This document shows positions 17,118 to 26,578 of a stretch of DNA of 64,000 nucleotides, piece after piece. The DNA lies in the NCBI GenBank assembly GCA_024234635.1, contig JACKNX010000002.1, positions 310,001 to 374,000 of the forward strand, read 5' to 3'. Each line of letters starts with the position of its first letter. The stretch's first letter is position 1. Source of the stretch: Pseudomonadales bacterium. GTDB lineage: Bacteria > Pseudomonadota > Gammaproteobacteria > Pseudomonadales > Azotimanducaceae. A program made the position numbers and the translations under genes. The notes beneath the pieces are model-generated. The model ran no database searches. It worked only from the letters and a program-made list of their open reading frames with translations, and was not told where the DNA came from.

Positions 17118-18802
17118 CTCAAGCTCCATGCCGACGCAAGTACATCAATGAGGTCTTTCTGCCTCTTCTCCACCACATCCGGTGTCCAGTCCGAGATATT
17201 GAGCACCTGGGTGGTGAGCACATAGGACGACACGCTCTGCTTCCCCCCAAAGTAGGCTTTCTTCTTGCGCTCGAAGTCATAGTTCTGGGCCTGTGAGTTT
17301 CGACGTCGATTCAACGGAACCAAGTTCGCCAGTCGGTGCAACCAATGCACTTGTTCAGCCGCGTTCGGCCACTGCGCGGCCCATTCGGAGTCCTTGTCTA
17401 CTGTTTGAGGCAGAACGTGTTCGATGGTCAGGATGGAGGGGTCATACGTTGCAGCGCCATCCGATAGGAACGAATCAAGTCGCAGGATGAGGTAGTTCCT
17501 GCGTCGAGGGGTCATCAGGTAGACCTCGCTCTCCAACTGCTTCAGAAAGTCGAATTTCTCGAAGTCAGACAACTCCACCGCAAAAACGGGCTGCGCAAGC
17601 GAGTGTGGTTTTTCCAGGGCATTGAGCACTTTGGCATAGCGCTCGATACGTGCGTTGACGTCGTGTCCGCAAACATGCATACACGCCGCCAAGCGTTCCA
17701 GCCGAACGATGAACCAGTGAACGTATGCGGCGTCAAACTGGTGGTCTGCCAAGAACCTCATAGCACTGGGCAGCCAGTCTGAGTTATCAATCCGGTTGAG
17801 CCAGCGCAGCAGGGCATTGACTTCAGCAGCGTTGGAGGTCGAAACGAAATGCGCGTTCTTGGCTACCAAGTAGGCCTGGGTGTAAGGCTCGATAACCTTG
17901 GTGACGAGGTCCTCCGCCGACGGAACTTTGTCGACGACGCGCTCGCGAAACTCATCAAGCAGCGCACGCCGAGCCTTCTCCTTCGCATAGATCATCCGGA
18001 TGTGTCCGAACACCTCTGCAAATCCATCGCGCCCTGTTCCGACTTCCAGCTCTTCCCAGGTCTCGTTGTACTCATCCTGTAGTTCCGGCTTGACCTTGCC
18101 GATGACGTCCGACTTGATGATGTCAGTCGGCAGCAGGTCCAGGCCTCGGCTGTTGAGCACTGAGAACACGCGGAAGGCGGACTGCTGGCTGGGCGTCGAT
18201 ACGGCTACCAGAAAGCAACGCTGTACGAGAAAGCCCCCGAACGCGGTGGCCGCCTGCGAGTCACTCCTAAACGCTGACTCAAGCCGCTGCAGTAACAGAC
18301 GCGCGTTTGCCTGGATGTTTCGCTGCGACTCGTTGTCCAACTTGGCGGGGTCGATGGCCATCAGTTCATCCAAGGCTACGTCCTGGATGTAACGCTTGAA
18401 GAACGCCTGGTCACGCTCGCGTAACGTCAGCCGAGGCTTCTGCGCCAGCCCCTCCAATACATTACCAGGCTCGCAGAGGTAACGATGGAATGCATCTCGA
18501 ATCTGCCCCGTCGCTCTATGGGTCAGTGCGGCGAGCAGAATGGTCAACGTCGTCAGGCGCTGTTGCCCATCGATGACTTCAGCTTGCGGTTTTCCCTCTT
18601 CCTTGATGAGCACGATGCTGCCCAGGAAATAGGTGTCCTCCTTGTCTTCCTTAAGGTAGAAGTCATGCAGATCGGAGAACAATTCACCCGCCTGAACAGG
18701 CGTCCATGCGTAGGGCCGCTGGTAGCTTGGAATGACGTAGTCGAAATCCGAGCTGAATATTTTAGCGAGCGGATACTCTGCGCCACTGATATTCTTACTC
18801 AT
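17114..18802 (-). CDS. DUF262/DUF1524 (GmrSD, BrxU-like) modification-dependent restriction nuclease
   Basis: A 562-residue fusion. The N-terminal DUF262 domain has the DGQQR motif at 78-82 within IPSYQRPYAW...VIDGQQRLTTL, a ParB/sulfiredoxin-like NTPase fold. The C-terminal DUF1524 domain has the HNH-type IEHVLPQ motif followed by HRLANLVPL and NSQAQNYDFERKKKAYF. Such proteins are type IV restriction enzymes that cut modified phage DNA (GmrSD); BrxU is a relative encoded inside a characterised BREX island, where it complements BREX. The start overlaps the Hsp70-like gene by 4 bases and the stop overlaps pglZ by 4 bases, so it is fully built into this operon. ATG 18802 is chosen because the upstream extension runs into the preceding gene. 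Confidence 0.87.
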   Translation of the reverse strand: MSKNISGAEYPLAKIFSSDFDYVIPSYQRPYAWTPVQAGELFSDLHDFYLKEDKEDTYFLGSIVLIKEEGKPQAEVIDGQQRLTTLTILLAALTHRATGQIRDAFHRYLCEPGNVLEGLAQKPRLTLRERDQAFFKRYIQDVALDELMAIDPAKLDNESQRNIQANARLLLQRLESAFRSDSQAATAFGGFLVQRCFLVAVSTPSQQSAFRVFSVLNSRGLDLLPTDIIKSDVIGKVKPELQDEYNETWEELEVGTGRDGFAEVFGHIRMIYAKEKARRALLDEFRERVVDKVPSAEDLVTKVIEPYTQAYLVAKNAHFVSTSNAAEVNALLRWLNRIDNSDWLPSAMRFLADHQFDAAYVHWFIVRLERLAACMHVCGHDVNARIERYAKVLNALEKPHSLAQPVFAVELSDFEKFDFLKQLESEVYLMTPRRRNYLILRLDSFLSDGAATYDPSILTIEHVLPQTVDKDSEWAAQWPNAAEQVHWLHRLANLVPLNRRRNSQAQNYDFERKKKAYFGGKQSVSSYVLTTQVLNISDWTPDVVEKRQKDLIDVLASAWSLR

Positions 18803-20604
18803 GCATTCAGCCTCCCACTGGGCTGCGGGCGCGAAGCTAACCGAGACGCGCATCGACAGAGTGGATCATTGGAAGCGCGACCACACATCGCACACGGCTC
18901 GTAATACAGGCGCTCCTCCACTTGAAATTTTGGCGGATCCCTCTCAACACGAAAGTACTGCGGGTTGTATCGATACAGAACTTCGCCTGGCACTAGGCGA
19001 TCATCCTCTCGTGAAGCGATATTCGACCGCATCGCCAGTTCGCCCGGCTCATCAGGCGTGACCTCACCATCGCTCCCCAACAGGCTGGTGTTGAACCAGC
19101 TACTACGCGCACCCGGCGTCGCTAGGGCGAACTCAAGATCGTGCACCTCAGCAACTGCTCGTCCCTTCTGGTTGAGCGACCAAGCGGTCGCGATCAAAAC
19201 GAGATCCTCATCGATGTTCACCTCCAGGGTCAGTCGCTCGCGGAACGGCCGCGCTTTGCCATCGACCTTGAGCAGCATGTTGCACAAGGGCCTGCGCTTG
19301 TCGTTGTCCAGCACCCGAGGTCCAGGCCGGTGCGGGCTGACCAGGCTGAATTTGCCGTGACCATCACTGGGGTCCACGCAGTAGAGGTCGAACCGCTCGC
19401 GTCGGTTCTCACGCTCTATGGGCATCTCCAAACCTGCCTGCAGCAGTGGCATGTAGGAATTGCGGGCCAAGATGAGTTCGACGTTCTTGGCCAAGTGCAG
19501 TCGCGCCTGGTCGTGCGCCACCCAAGCTGCACCCTCGGCGATGGCGGAGGCACTGCGCTTCGAAACGTGAACGCGTCCGGGACCAAACAGCTCGTCCAGG
19601 CGGTTCTTCACCATGGGCATGTTCACTATGCCGCCCGTGGCCAAGCAGAGTTCTACGGAAGCCGTGGAGAAGCCCTCACGCTCCAACAGCCGCTCGATAC
19701 GGGAAACACCTTTCTTGACCAAGTGACCCACGACTTCTTGCAGGTCATCGCGGGATAGGTTCACCTGTAAATCGGACTGCTTGTCGTCCTGGTAGTACGG
19801 ATCGACGTAGACGTTCCAAGTACCGCGCTCGCTCAGCCGAATCTTGGCCTTCTCACACTCGTGCAGCAGCCGCTTACGGGCTTCCGGTAAAGCCTCGACG
19901 TCATCGCCGAGCCCCTGCTCAACCCGCGAGCGCTTCTCCACCTCGTTACGCAGTTCCTCGTCGAAGACATCACCACCAACTTCTTCCGACCCGTCGTTGG
20001 CCACCTGCACCAACAATCCGTTCAGAACCCGGCAGAGCGTCAAGTCCAGCGTGCCGCCGCCCCAGTCGAACACCAGCAGCAGCTTGCCGTCGTAGCGGCG
20101 AATCAGGTCGGAGGTTCCCTCGGACATGCGGAGGTAACCATACAGGGCCGCGAGCGGCTCATGAACGAACTGCACCACGCTCATGCCGGCCTGGCGAAAG
20201 GCTTGGCGCAGGAGCGTGCGGCGATGGCCCTCCATGTTCACCGGAATCGTGGCCACGACGCGCGCCATCTTGAGGTCGCGGCCTGCCTTGGTCTGCAGCA
20301 CGTAGCGCCGTACATGGTCCAATACATGTTCGACCATCTTTACCGGGTCACGGCGAACCCCGTCGATGAGCTGCTCCTCACGCCCGAGGAGTGTCTTGGG
20401 CGAGCGTACGGTGCTGCCCTGCACTCCAAGGCCCGCGCCAGTGAGCTTGTCGTGGGCCTTGCGGCCCACCTCCACCTTACCGCCTTCGAAGCTGACGACC
20501 GAAGGTATCGGCTGCTCGTTCTCCAGGAAGGTGATGACCTCATCGCCAATGACCACCGAGGCCAGGCTGTTGGTCGTTCCAAAGTCGAATCCAACCACGG
20601 TCAT
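18799..20604 (-). CDS. Hsp70/DnaK-like ATPase with C-terminal zinc-ribbon-like tail
   Basis: A 601-residue actin-fold chaperone ATPase. Phosphate-1 motif GFDFGTTNS at 5-13, phosphate-2 motif VFDWGGGTLDLTL, and the adenosine motif ATGGIVNMPMVKNRL are all present, so ATP hydrolysis is likely. The usual DnaK substrate-binding domain is not evident; residues ~400-560 form a different beta-rich domain. The last 25 residues hold CAMCGRASNDPLCRC, a C-x2-C-x8-C-x-C cluster likely to bind zinc. It follows the coiled-coil gene by 3 bases and overlaps the BrxU-like gene by 4. An Hsp70 is not part of the standard BREX gene set; a role in remodelling the BREX complex or sensing phage proteins is a guess. 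Confidence 0.88.
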   Translation of the reverse strand: MTVVGFDFGTTNSLASVVIGDEVITFLENEQPIPSVVSFEGGKVEVGRKAHDKLTGAGLGVQGSTVRSPKTLLGREEQLIDGVRRDPVKMVEHVLDHVRRYVLQTKAGRDLKMARVVATIPVNMEGHRRTLLRQAFRQAGMSVVQFVHEPLAALYGYLRMSEGTSDLIRRYDGKLLLVFDWGGGTLDLTLCRVLNGLLVQVANDGSEEVGGDVFDEELRNEVEKRSRVEQGLGDDVEALPEARKRLLHECEKAKIRLSERGTWNVYVDPYYQDDKQSDLQVNLSRDDLQEVVGHLVKKGVSRIERLLEREGFSTASVELCLATGGIVNMPMVKNRLDELFGPGRVHVSKRSASAIAEGAAWVAHDQARLHLAKNVELILARNSYMPLLQAGLEMPIERENRRERFDLYCVDPSDGHGKFSLVSPHRPGPRVLDNDKRRPLCNMLLKVDGKARPFRERLTLEVNIDEDLVLIATAWSLNQKGRAVAEVHDLEFALATPGARSSWFNTSLLGSDGEVTPDEPGELAMRSNIASREDDRLVPGEVLYRYNPQYFRVERDPPKFQVEERLYYEPCAMCGRASNDPLCRCASRLASRPQPSGRLNA

Positions 20605-20607
20605 GCG

Positions 20608-22041
20608 TCATTCCTCCCGCAGCTCTTGCACTTCGGCTCTCAATTCATCGACCACGTGATCGGCCCGCTCCACCATCACCGGGACGCGTGGCGTTTCCTT
20701 ACGCAGCGCTGACAAACCGACCTCGAGCATCTCGACGCTGTCGGTCAGACGCTTCACCAGACGACCGCGAAGCTGCTCCATCTGATGCTGCAGATGGGTT
20801 CTTTCGTCAGCGTGCTGACCGCGCAAGGCGTCCATCTCGGCAGAAGAGCTTTCTCGCAGCGCCTGCAGTTCGGCCCGAACGGCTTCGAGCTGCTCTGCAG
20901 TGTCGGAGAGCTGGGTCTCGGCGGCAGACAATCGGTCGCGCAGGCTTATCGCCTCTCGCTGCGTCTGCTCCCGCTGTGCCCGTGCCTCGATGGCCTGCTG
21001 TCGAAATCGCTGGCATGCCAACCCCACCCCTGCCGCCTGCCCAATGTCCGTCAAGGCCCGCAGGCGCGCGTTGTCATCAGCCAAGTCTTTGGCCGCTGGC
21101 TGCCAGACAACCTGGAAGAGCAGCGACGACAACTCTTCGAAGTTGAGGCTCCGGTTCACGGCCAACCAAGTGACGAACAATCGCACCGCGTTTTGCCGAA
21201 GGTCCCGGAGGTCGCTGCCCTTTAAAGGCTCCGCCTCAGCACTCGGAGGGGGCCCGAAAGAAGCAACCCTGGCCAGCGCCTCGGCAGGCGGTAAACCCTC
21301 GGGCAGGTTGCGAAGTGCCCCTTGCACGCCGGTGTCACTGAACACTGGGTGGCGCAGCATGACGTTCGACACGAACGACGTCATTGCAGCCTTCAAGTTT
21401 AGAAATCCCGTGACTTCTTTGCTCAACAGCAGAATCTGCCGCGGCACTGCCAACAGCGTGTCACCCTTAGCCAGCTGCAGAAGGCGGCTTAGTGCGGCAT
21501 CGTCGAGCCGAGCGTTCTGCGCAATCTGCTTCTCGACCTTGGACTTGAGCGTCAGCGGTTGCCCTTTGCGTCCATAGGCGTACTCGATGAACTGCTCCAG
21601 CGTGCTCGGCTCTGCTTTGGGCTTCTTCCCGGCGCGCTCGCTCTTGGCCGCTGCTGAAGTGCCTTCGCCCGTCGATGATGCGCTGGTCGACTCGACAGTC
21701 TTCACGTCCGCCGAAGGCAGCTCGGCCGGGGGCTTCAGCTCCCCTGCATCTCCGGTCGAAGAGGCCAATGGCACTTCAGGTGGCGTCAGAACAGCCGGAT
21801 CCGCAGTGGCCACAGGTGGCTCGGCAGCGGACATCGGCGCTTGGGCTTCAGGCTTCGACGCTTCCGTTGGCACGGGATCTGGCGTCATGGGTGCAGCCGC
21901 ATCAGGTGTATTCACAGGGGGCGTTCCAGAGGTCGCCATCGCTTCGTTTCCTTCTTGTCGTTGCCGCTGCTCGCTCTTGACTGCCAGAACTCTTGCTCGG
22001 TAGTCGTAGCGCTTCGACTTCTTGCGCTTTTGCTCTTTCAT
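20608..22041 (-). CDS. BREX-island coiled-coil protein of unknown function
   Basis: A 477-residue protein with three parts. There is a basic start (KEQKRKKSKRYDYRARV), a Pro/Ala/Ser/Thr/Glu-rich low-complexity linker (~35-145), a helical domain (~145-355), then a long coiled coil (~345-477, with repeated heptads such as LSAAETQLSDTAEQLEAVRAEL). No enzymatic motif is visible. It overlaps the zinc-finger gene by 4 bases and is followed after 3 bases by the Hsp70-like gene. The layout resembles a nucleotide-exchange or co-chaperone partner, or a scaffold, for that Hsp70; this is inference from position and shape only. Confidence 0.8.
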   Translation of the reverse strand: MKEQKRKKSKRYDYRARVLAVKSEQRQRQEGNEAMATSGTPPVNTPDAAAPMTPDPVPTEASKPEAQAPMSAAEPPVATADPAVLTPPEVPLASSTGDAGELKPPAELPSADVKTVESTSASSTGEGTSAAAKSERAGKKPKAEPSTLEQFIEYAYGRKGQPLTLKSKVEKQIAQNARLDDAALSRLLQLAKGDTLLAVPRQILLLSKEVTGFLNLKAAMTSFVSNVMLRHPVFSDTGVQGALRNLPEGLPPAEALARVASFGPPPSAEAEPLKGSDLRDLRQNAVRLFVTWLAVNRSLNFEELSSLLFQVVWQPAAKDLADDNARLRALTDIGQAAGVGLACQRFRQQAIEARAQREQTQREAISLRDRLSAAETQLSDTAEQLEAVRAELQALRESSSAEMDALRGQHADERTHLQHQMEQLRGRLVKRLTDSVEMLEVGLSALRKETPRVPVMVERADHVVDELRAEVQELREE

Positions 22042-23159
22042 GATGTCGAAAGTCGCTCCAGCATGGCGTTCGCCCAGGCGTTGGCATCGGGCTTGCCGGC
22101 CAGCATCCGCGCCAGCTTGCGGGCCTCCGCATGCGAAGCCGATTCATCTCGCGCTGCCAGCGCCTCGCAGGCCAGCAGCAAGCGCTTCATGTGGTCGTAG
22201 CCACTGGCTGGTGCACGGCGGAGATGCGCCAGCAAGTCCTCTGCGCGAGCCTTCAATCCCACAAGGCCATGGCTGGCATCGGCCAGGATTTGCAGCGTGT
22301 CCTGGTCGGTCAGCAGGTCTTCCACTGCACTGCCTGGCGCGGGCGAGAACGCCTCGTCGAAGTGCCAGGGCAGCCCCTGCAGCAAACCGGCGAACGCACC
22401 TGCCGCATGGCGCAGCGCACCTTCGGGCGCCATGTACTCGGCGTCGTCGAACTGGTTGAAGTGGAAGGCCACAAGCGAACGCACGCTGCGGGCCAACGGT
22501 CGGTCGAAGCCCGAGAGCTCTTCCGATGAGCGCAGGAAGCGCTGGATGTACTCCTCGTGCTTCAGCCCACTGTCGGGTGAGCGCTCCTTGGCCATCACCC
22601 CGTACAGGTAGTGCGAGATGCCGTCGCAGTACGGCATAGCGCTGGCAAAGGCACGGCAGTCTTCGTTGAACCGCGAAACCGACTGGATGTTCAGCAACCG
22701 GTCTCGGGCCAGTCGCAGAAAGGCGGCTTCAACGCCCGCGAGATGGGCTTCATCGGCAACCCGGAAGTGCAGCTGACAGCGCGTGGTCGCCCCTTGGTTG
22801 CTCAACACCACATCGGCGAACTCACGCCGCATGGCTGCAAGCTGCGAGCCCAGGCGCGCCGGGTGAACCGGCTGCCCGTTCAACAGGCAGGCGGTCGCGT
22901 CTTCCACCAACACGTCGACGGTGCCGAGCGGTGTCATCAGCACCTGCGGCAAGGCGCCCACGGGCTTGCCCCGCAACAGCAAAGCGGGCTGCCGCACCGG
23001 ATGCTGCTCAAACCGGTGCTTGCGCAGCGCCTCCAGGTCCAGGAACGACTGAGAGCAATGCTCGCAGGCGTAGCGGACCGGCGGGGGCGGGGTGTAGACG
23101 TACTCTCCCAGGCCCGTCGGCTCGTGGAACTCTGCATAGCCGGTGTGCCAGAAGCCCAT
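22038..23159 (-). CDS. C2H2 zinc-finger protein in BREX operon, unknown function
   Basis: A 373-residue protein. Residues ~30-53 read YACEHCSQSFLDLEALRKH followed by RFEQH, a classical C-x2-C-x12-H-x4-H finger, unusual in bacteria. The finger is followed by a beta-rich segment and then a helical domain (~150-373) that includes CDGISHYLYGVMAKER. I do not recognise the rest. It starts 2 bases after pglX and overlaps the coiled-coil gene by 4 bases, so it is co-translated with both. A C2H2 finger next to pglX suggests a DNA-binding or protein-docking specificity factor; unproven. Confidence 0.82.
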   Translation of the reverse strand: MGFWHTGYAEFHEPTGLGEYVYTPPPPVRYACEHCSQSFLDLEALRKHRFEQHPVRQPALLLRGKPVGALPQVLMTPLGTVDVLVEDATACLLNGQPVHPARLGSQLAAMRREFADVVLSNQGATTRCQLHFRVADEAHLAGVEAAFLRLARDRLLNIQSVSRFNEDCRAFASAMPYCDGISHYLYGVMAKERSPDSGLKHEEYIQRFLRSSEELSGFDRPLARSVRSLVAFHFNQFDDAEYMAPEGALRHAAGAFAGLLQGLPWHFDEAFSPAPGSAVEDLLTDQDTLQILADASHGLVGLKARAEDLLAHLRRAPASGYDHMKRLLLACEALAARDESASHAEARKLARMLAGKPDANAWANAMLERLSTS

Positions 23160-23161
23160 GC

Positions 23162-26100
23162 TCAGCTCCCGCCCGCCTTTGCACGAGCCGCCTCCTTATC
23201 CGCTCGCTTCAGATGGTGGTCGTTGATACGGTCGCCCTTGAAGACCTTGAACCACGGCGCGCTCTCGACGTCCTTGCCCCGGTCCTTGTCCCAGGTGATG
23301 TTGAGCTTGGGCTTCTTGTTGTGGCGCAGGACCTCGGCGGTCATGAAGGGGCGGATGTTGAGCCGCACGCCGTCGTTGAGGTCGGGGTTCCAGCCGATGG
23401 GCTGTTCGGAGAGCTTCTTCCAGCGGACGAAGATGTCGTAGGGCGGTTCGCCTTCAAGAATGAGCTCCAGGCGGCGCTTCAGGTCTTGCGCGGCAGCCAG
23501 GCGGGTTTGTGCGCCGTCGACGCCGGAGCGCACGCCAGCCTCCTGCTGGCGAATCCAGTCGCCCAGGTAGGTGTGGATGAGGCGCTCCAGCTTCTTGTGG
23601 TCGAGTTGGTGGACGTTCACCAGCGCGGCGAAGCCGTCTTTCAAGCCGTCCCACACGTGCCAGATGAACGGACGGTGGTAGAAGCGCTTGGCGTGCTGCT
23701 CGAAGAACTTTTCGCGCAGCCAGACGTCCAGGCCCTTGCCGGCACAGTCGGCATCGGCCAGCAGCTTGTCGAGCACGGCGGGCTTCCAGCTGCCGGGCTG
23801 CGCGCCGACGCTGCCGGAGGCTGCGGCGTCGTCATGACTCCAGGCGGCAATCAGCAGCTTGAGCAGGCGGTCATGCGCGGGCGCCTCGCCACGCACCGAG
23901 GGCAGGCAGACGATGCCGTCGTCGTCGGTGTGCTCGGCGAGCTTCTCGCAGCGGGCAATCCAGCTACGGGCCTCGTCGGCCATCTCCATCGACGTGTCGG
24001 TCTCAGCTGGCCAGCGGTAGCCGGTCAGGCGGGCGACAGCGACTTGCAGCGGGTCGGTGGCGGGCTGCGGGTGGCCGTGGAACAGCCATTGGGTGGGGTC
24101 GTCAGAGTACGGCTTAGGCAGGCCATTGGGGTAGCGCTCTGCAGCAACCTGTTGCCAGTAGGAGAGGTCGAAGGGGACCTTTCCGAACGTAGCGTTCGTG
24201 ACCTTAATTGCCTGGTCAACTTCACGGATATGGTCTTTAAATTCTGGAGAAGAACAGAAGCACCAGACTGCCTCCAAGTGCTGCGACTCTCGTGGGACAA
24301 GCGTCGCACTATTCATGTCCCAAGGGCTGCCTGTGTTCACCGTCGCTGAGAAGTCGCCCATCTGGCGAACCGTGATTCCGCGAGAACGCCATGCAACCTG
24401 ACCTTGGATTCGAGCTGCATCGGAGGCTGCCAAAACCCCGCGACCTTCTTCCCAAAGAAAGACTTGTTCGCGTCCCGCGTAAAGCTCACTCGCATCCCCG
24501 GTCGACAGAAAACTGTTCCATCTCTTTGCCCAATCCGTGACCTCCCAATACATGTGGATAAATCGAGGGTTGTCTCCGGTGGTGATTCCCTGATAAGCGT
24601 TGACGAAACGCTCAAGAAGGGGCAGGTTCGACTCACCCCCAAGCGCCACTCGAGAGTCACTCTTTACGGCCAAACTGCTCTGACGTACCTGCTCTAGCTT
24701 CAGTGCGGTAAGGGCTTTCGCCTTTTCGGCCGGGCCCTTCGCCACACTGACGTCTAGTCCGCGCAACAGGTTGCTCTCGGCAGGCGAGCAGCTTTGCAGC
24801 GTTAGCAATATGGCCTGCACAACCTCGCCACCAATCGAGTCAAAGGCGCCGGCGCCGAGCTTTCCGAGAAAGCTCCAGGACACGCGACTCAAGAGACTTG
24901 CCCTTTGCTTCCTGTAGCTCGCGAGGAAGAGCCAGTTCTGCGGCATGACGATTTGCACCACACCGGCGCCTTGGTCACGACTGAGTTCCATGCACCGCTC
25001 TAGAAAGACGTTGGCCAGGTCATTCTTGGCCTCGGGATAGTGGGTCTCGCAATAGTCTTTCAGCGTGTCGTGATGCTTGCCCCGCGCCAGGTAGGGCACG
25101 TTGGTTACGACGAGGTGGTAGCGCCCATCCAGCAACCGGGCAGCATCCAACAGGCCTTTGGCGGTTAGCGCAAGGTCCCAGCTGTCGTCCTGCAGCTCGC
25201 TGGCTTGCCCCCACAGCGTGACCGGACGCTCGGTGGCAAGCGCACGCCCCAGCAGCTCGCGCAGGGTATCGAAGCTGGACGTGGCCAGGTCGTTCTTCAG
25301 ACTGCGCGCAGGGTCCAGCAGGCTGCCCAGCAGCGGCGCCTGGGCGAAGCTGGCGTGCAGCAGGCGCAGCTCCTGGCGCAGGTAGGCTGCGTTGGCGGCA
25401 TCGTCCGGCACCAGGGCCATCCAGTCTTCGGGGCTGGCCGCCACCTTTAGGCCGCAGCAGGCCACCTGCGGCGCGGGCATGTCGGCGCGCACGCCCAGCG
25501 GGTCGCCGTTCTCGTCCGGGAAGCGCCAAGCTGCCAGGGCCAGCGCGAAGACGGCGATTTCCACGCAGCGGGCGTCCAGCTCCAGGCCGTGCAGGTTGTC
25601 GGCCAGCACGGCGTCCACCGCGTCCATGGCGCTCAGGCCTTCGGCTGCCATACGCATGGGCACCAGCAGCAGGAAGGCTGCCACCAGGAAGTGTCCCGAA
25701 CCGCAGCAGGGGTCCAGCAGCTTGAACGCGTCGAGCTTGTTGGGCAAGCCTTCGAACTTGCCGGCCGCAGGCGTGCCATCGTCCAGCGTGCGCAGGTAGG
25801 TCAGCGGCACAGGGCAAGCCTGACCCGGGTGACGCGTTACCCACCAGGCCCCCAGCGAGTTGTGGAGCAGGAAGTCCACCATGTAGGGCTCGGTGAAGAG
25901 CTGGGTGACGGCGGGCAACTCGTCCGCACCAATCTTGACTTCCGAGGCGTTGACCTCGTCCTTGCGCTTGGCTTGCCAGAACTGGTAGACCCAACCCAGG
26001 CTGTCACTGGCCTTGAACACTTCAGCAGGCAGCCCAGCAAGCAGGCGCTCCAGTTCACGCTGGTGCTCCGGCGCAAAAACCAGCTCGAACACCGGGCTCT

Positions 26101-26578
26101 GCGGCTTGAACACCTGGGGCAGCATGCGAGCCGCCAGCTTGCCGGCCAGCTCCCACTGGGTCTTGGAGCCGAGCCTTTCGCCCTCCAACATCGACTGCTC
26201 ATGGTCGACCAGGTTCTGGCAGTCCTCCAGCGACACCGGGGCGCCCAGCTCCCACATCAGCAGCCCGTTCTCGGCCAGGAAGCGCGCGAAGAGCATGCGG
26301 TGCCAATGCTCGTAGGCGACTTCCCACACCAGGTGCTGCAGGCCCTGGGTGTCGTCCTTGGCCTTCACGTCGCCCAGCGCTCGCCCGTGGGCGCGCAGAC
26401 GGCGGCGCAGGGCCTTGAGATCGTCACTCAGGTAGTCCGGCGCCTTGGCTTCACTGACGGCCAGTTGTCGAAGCGCAGCCAGCGCGGCCTTCTCGGCCGC
26501 GTCGCGGGCGGACTTGACGGTGTTCTCGAGCTGGCTGCGCAGGGGCTTCGGTAAGTGCGTTGTGTATAGGGGCGTCAC
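23162..26578 (-). CDS. pglX: BREX adenine-specific DNA methyltransferase PglX
   Basis: A 1138-residue class I SAM-dependent methyltransferase. Motif I DPCCGSGHF lies at 289-297. The catalytic motif IV reads NVPY (in VVTNVPYLARGKHHD) instead of the usual NPPY; the following YPEAKNDLANVFLERC is typical of PglX. The large C-terminal part, from ~620, serves target recognition. In type 1 BREX, PglX methylates an adenine in a non-palindromic site, marking host DNA, and is required for exclusion of phage. It overlaps the PLD-like gene by 4 bases and is followed after 2 bases by the C2H2 gene. The frame is intact. Target sequence cannot be predicted. Confidence 0.93.
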   Translation of the reverse strand: MTPLYTTHLPKPLRSQLENTVKSARDAAEKAALAALRQLAVSEAKAPDYLSDDLKALRRRLRAHGRALGDVKAKDDTQGLQHLVWEVAYEHWHRMLFARFLAENGLLMWELGAPVSLEDCQNLVDHEQSMLEGERLGSKTQWELAGKLAARMLPQVFKPQSPVFELVFAPEHQRELERLLAGLPAEVFKASDSLGWVYQFWQAKRKDEVNASEVKIGADELPAVTQLFTEPYMVDFLLHNSLGAWWVTRHPGQACPVPLTYLRTLDDGTPAAGKFEGLPNKLDAFKLLDPCCGSGHFLVAAFLLLVPMRMAAEGLSAMDAVDAVLADNLHGLELDARCVEIAVFALALAAWRFPDENGDPLGVRADMPAPQVACCGLKVAASPEDWMALVPDDAANAAYLRQELRLLHASFAQAPLLGSLLDPARSLKNDLATSSFDTLRELLGRALATERPVTLWGQASELQDDSWDLALTAKGLLDAARLLDGRYHLVVTNVPYLARGKHHDTLKDYCETHYPEAKNDLANVFLERCMELSRDQGAGVVQIVMPQNWLFLASYRKQRASLLSRVSWSFLGKLGAGAFDSIGGEVVQAILLTLQSCSPAESNLLRGLDVSVAKGPAEKAKALTALKLEQVRQSSLAVKSDSRVALGGESNLPLLERFVNAYQGITTGDNPRFIHMYWEVTDWAKRWNSFLSTGDASELYAGREQVFLWEEGRGVLAASDAARIQGQVAWRSRGITVRQMGDFSATVNTGSPWDMNSATLVPRESQHLEAVWCFCSSPEFKDHIREVDQAIKVTNATFGKVPFDLSYWQQVAAERYPNGLPKPYSDDPTQWLFHGHPQPATDPLQVAVARLTGYRWPAETDTSMEMADEARSWIARCEKLAEHTDDDGIVCLPSVRGEAPAHDRLLKLLIAAWSHDDAAASGSVGAQPGSWKPAVLDKLLADADCAGKGLDVWLREKFFEQHAKRFYHRPFIWHVWDGLKDGFAALVNVHQLDHKKLERLIHTYLGDWIRQQEAGVRSGVDGAQTRLAAAQDLKRRLELILEGEPPYDIFVRWKKLSEQPIGWNPDLNDGVRLNIRPFMTAEVLRHNKKPKLNITWDKDRGKDVESAPWFKVFKGDRINDHHLKRADKEAARAKAGGS

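Noticed and set aside
22931..24349. 472-residue plus-strand open frame opposite the C2H2 gene and pglX
   Set aside because: Covers two well-supported minus-strand genes; residues are low-complexity Ala/Arg/Gln-rich.
25589..26554. 321-residue plus-strand open frame opposite pglX
   Set aside because: Antisense shadow of pglX; no recognisable motif and no ribosome site.
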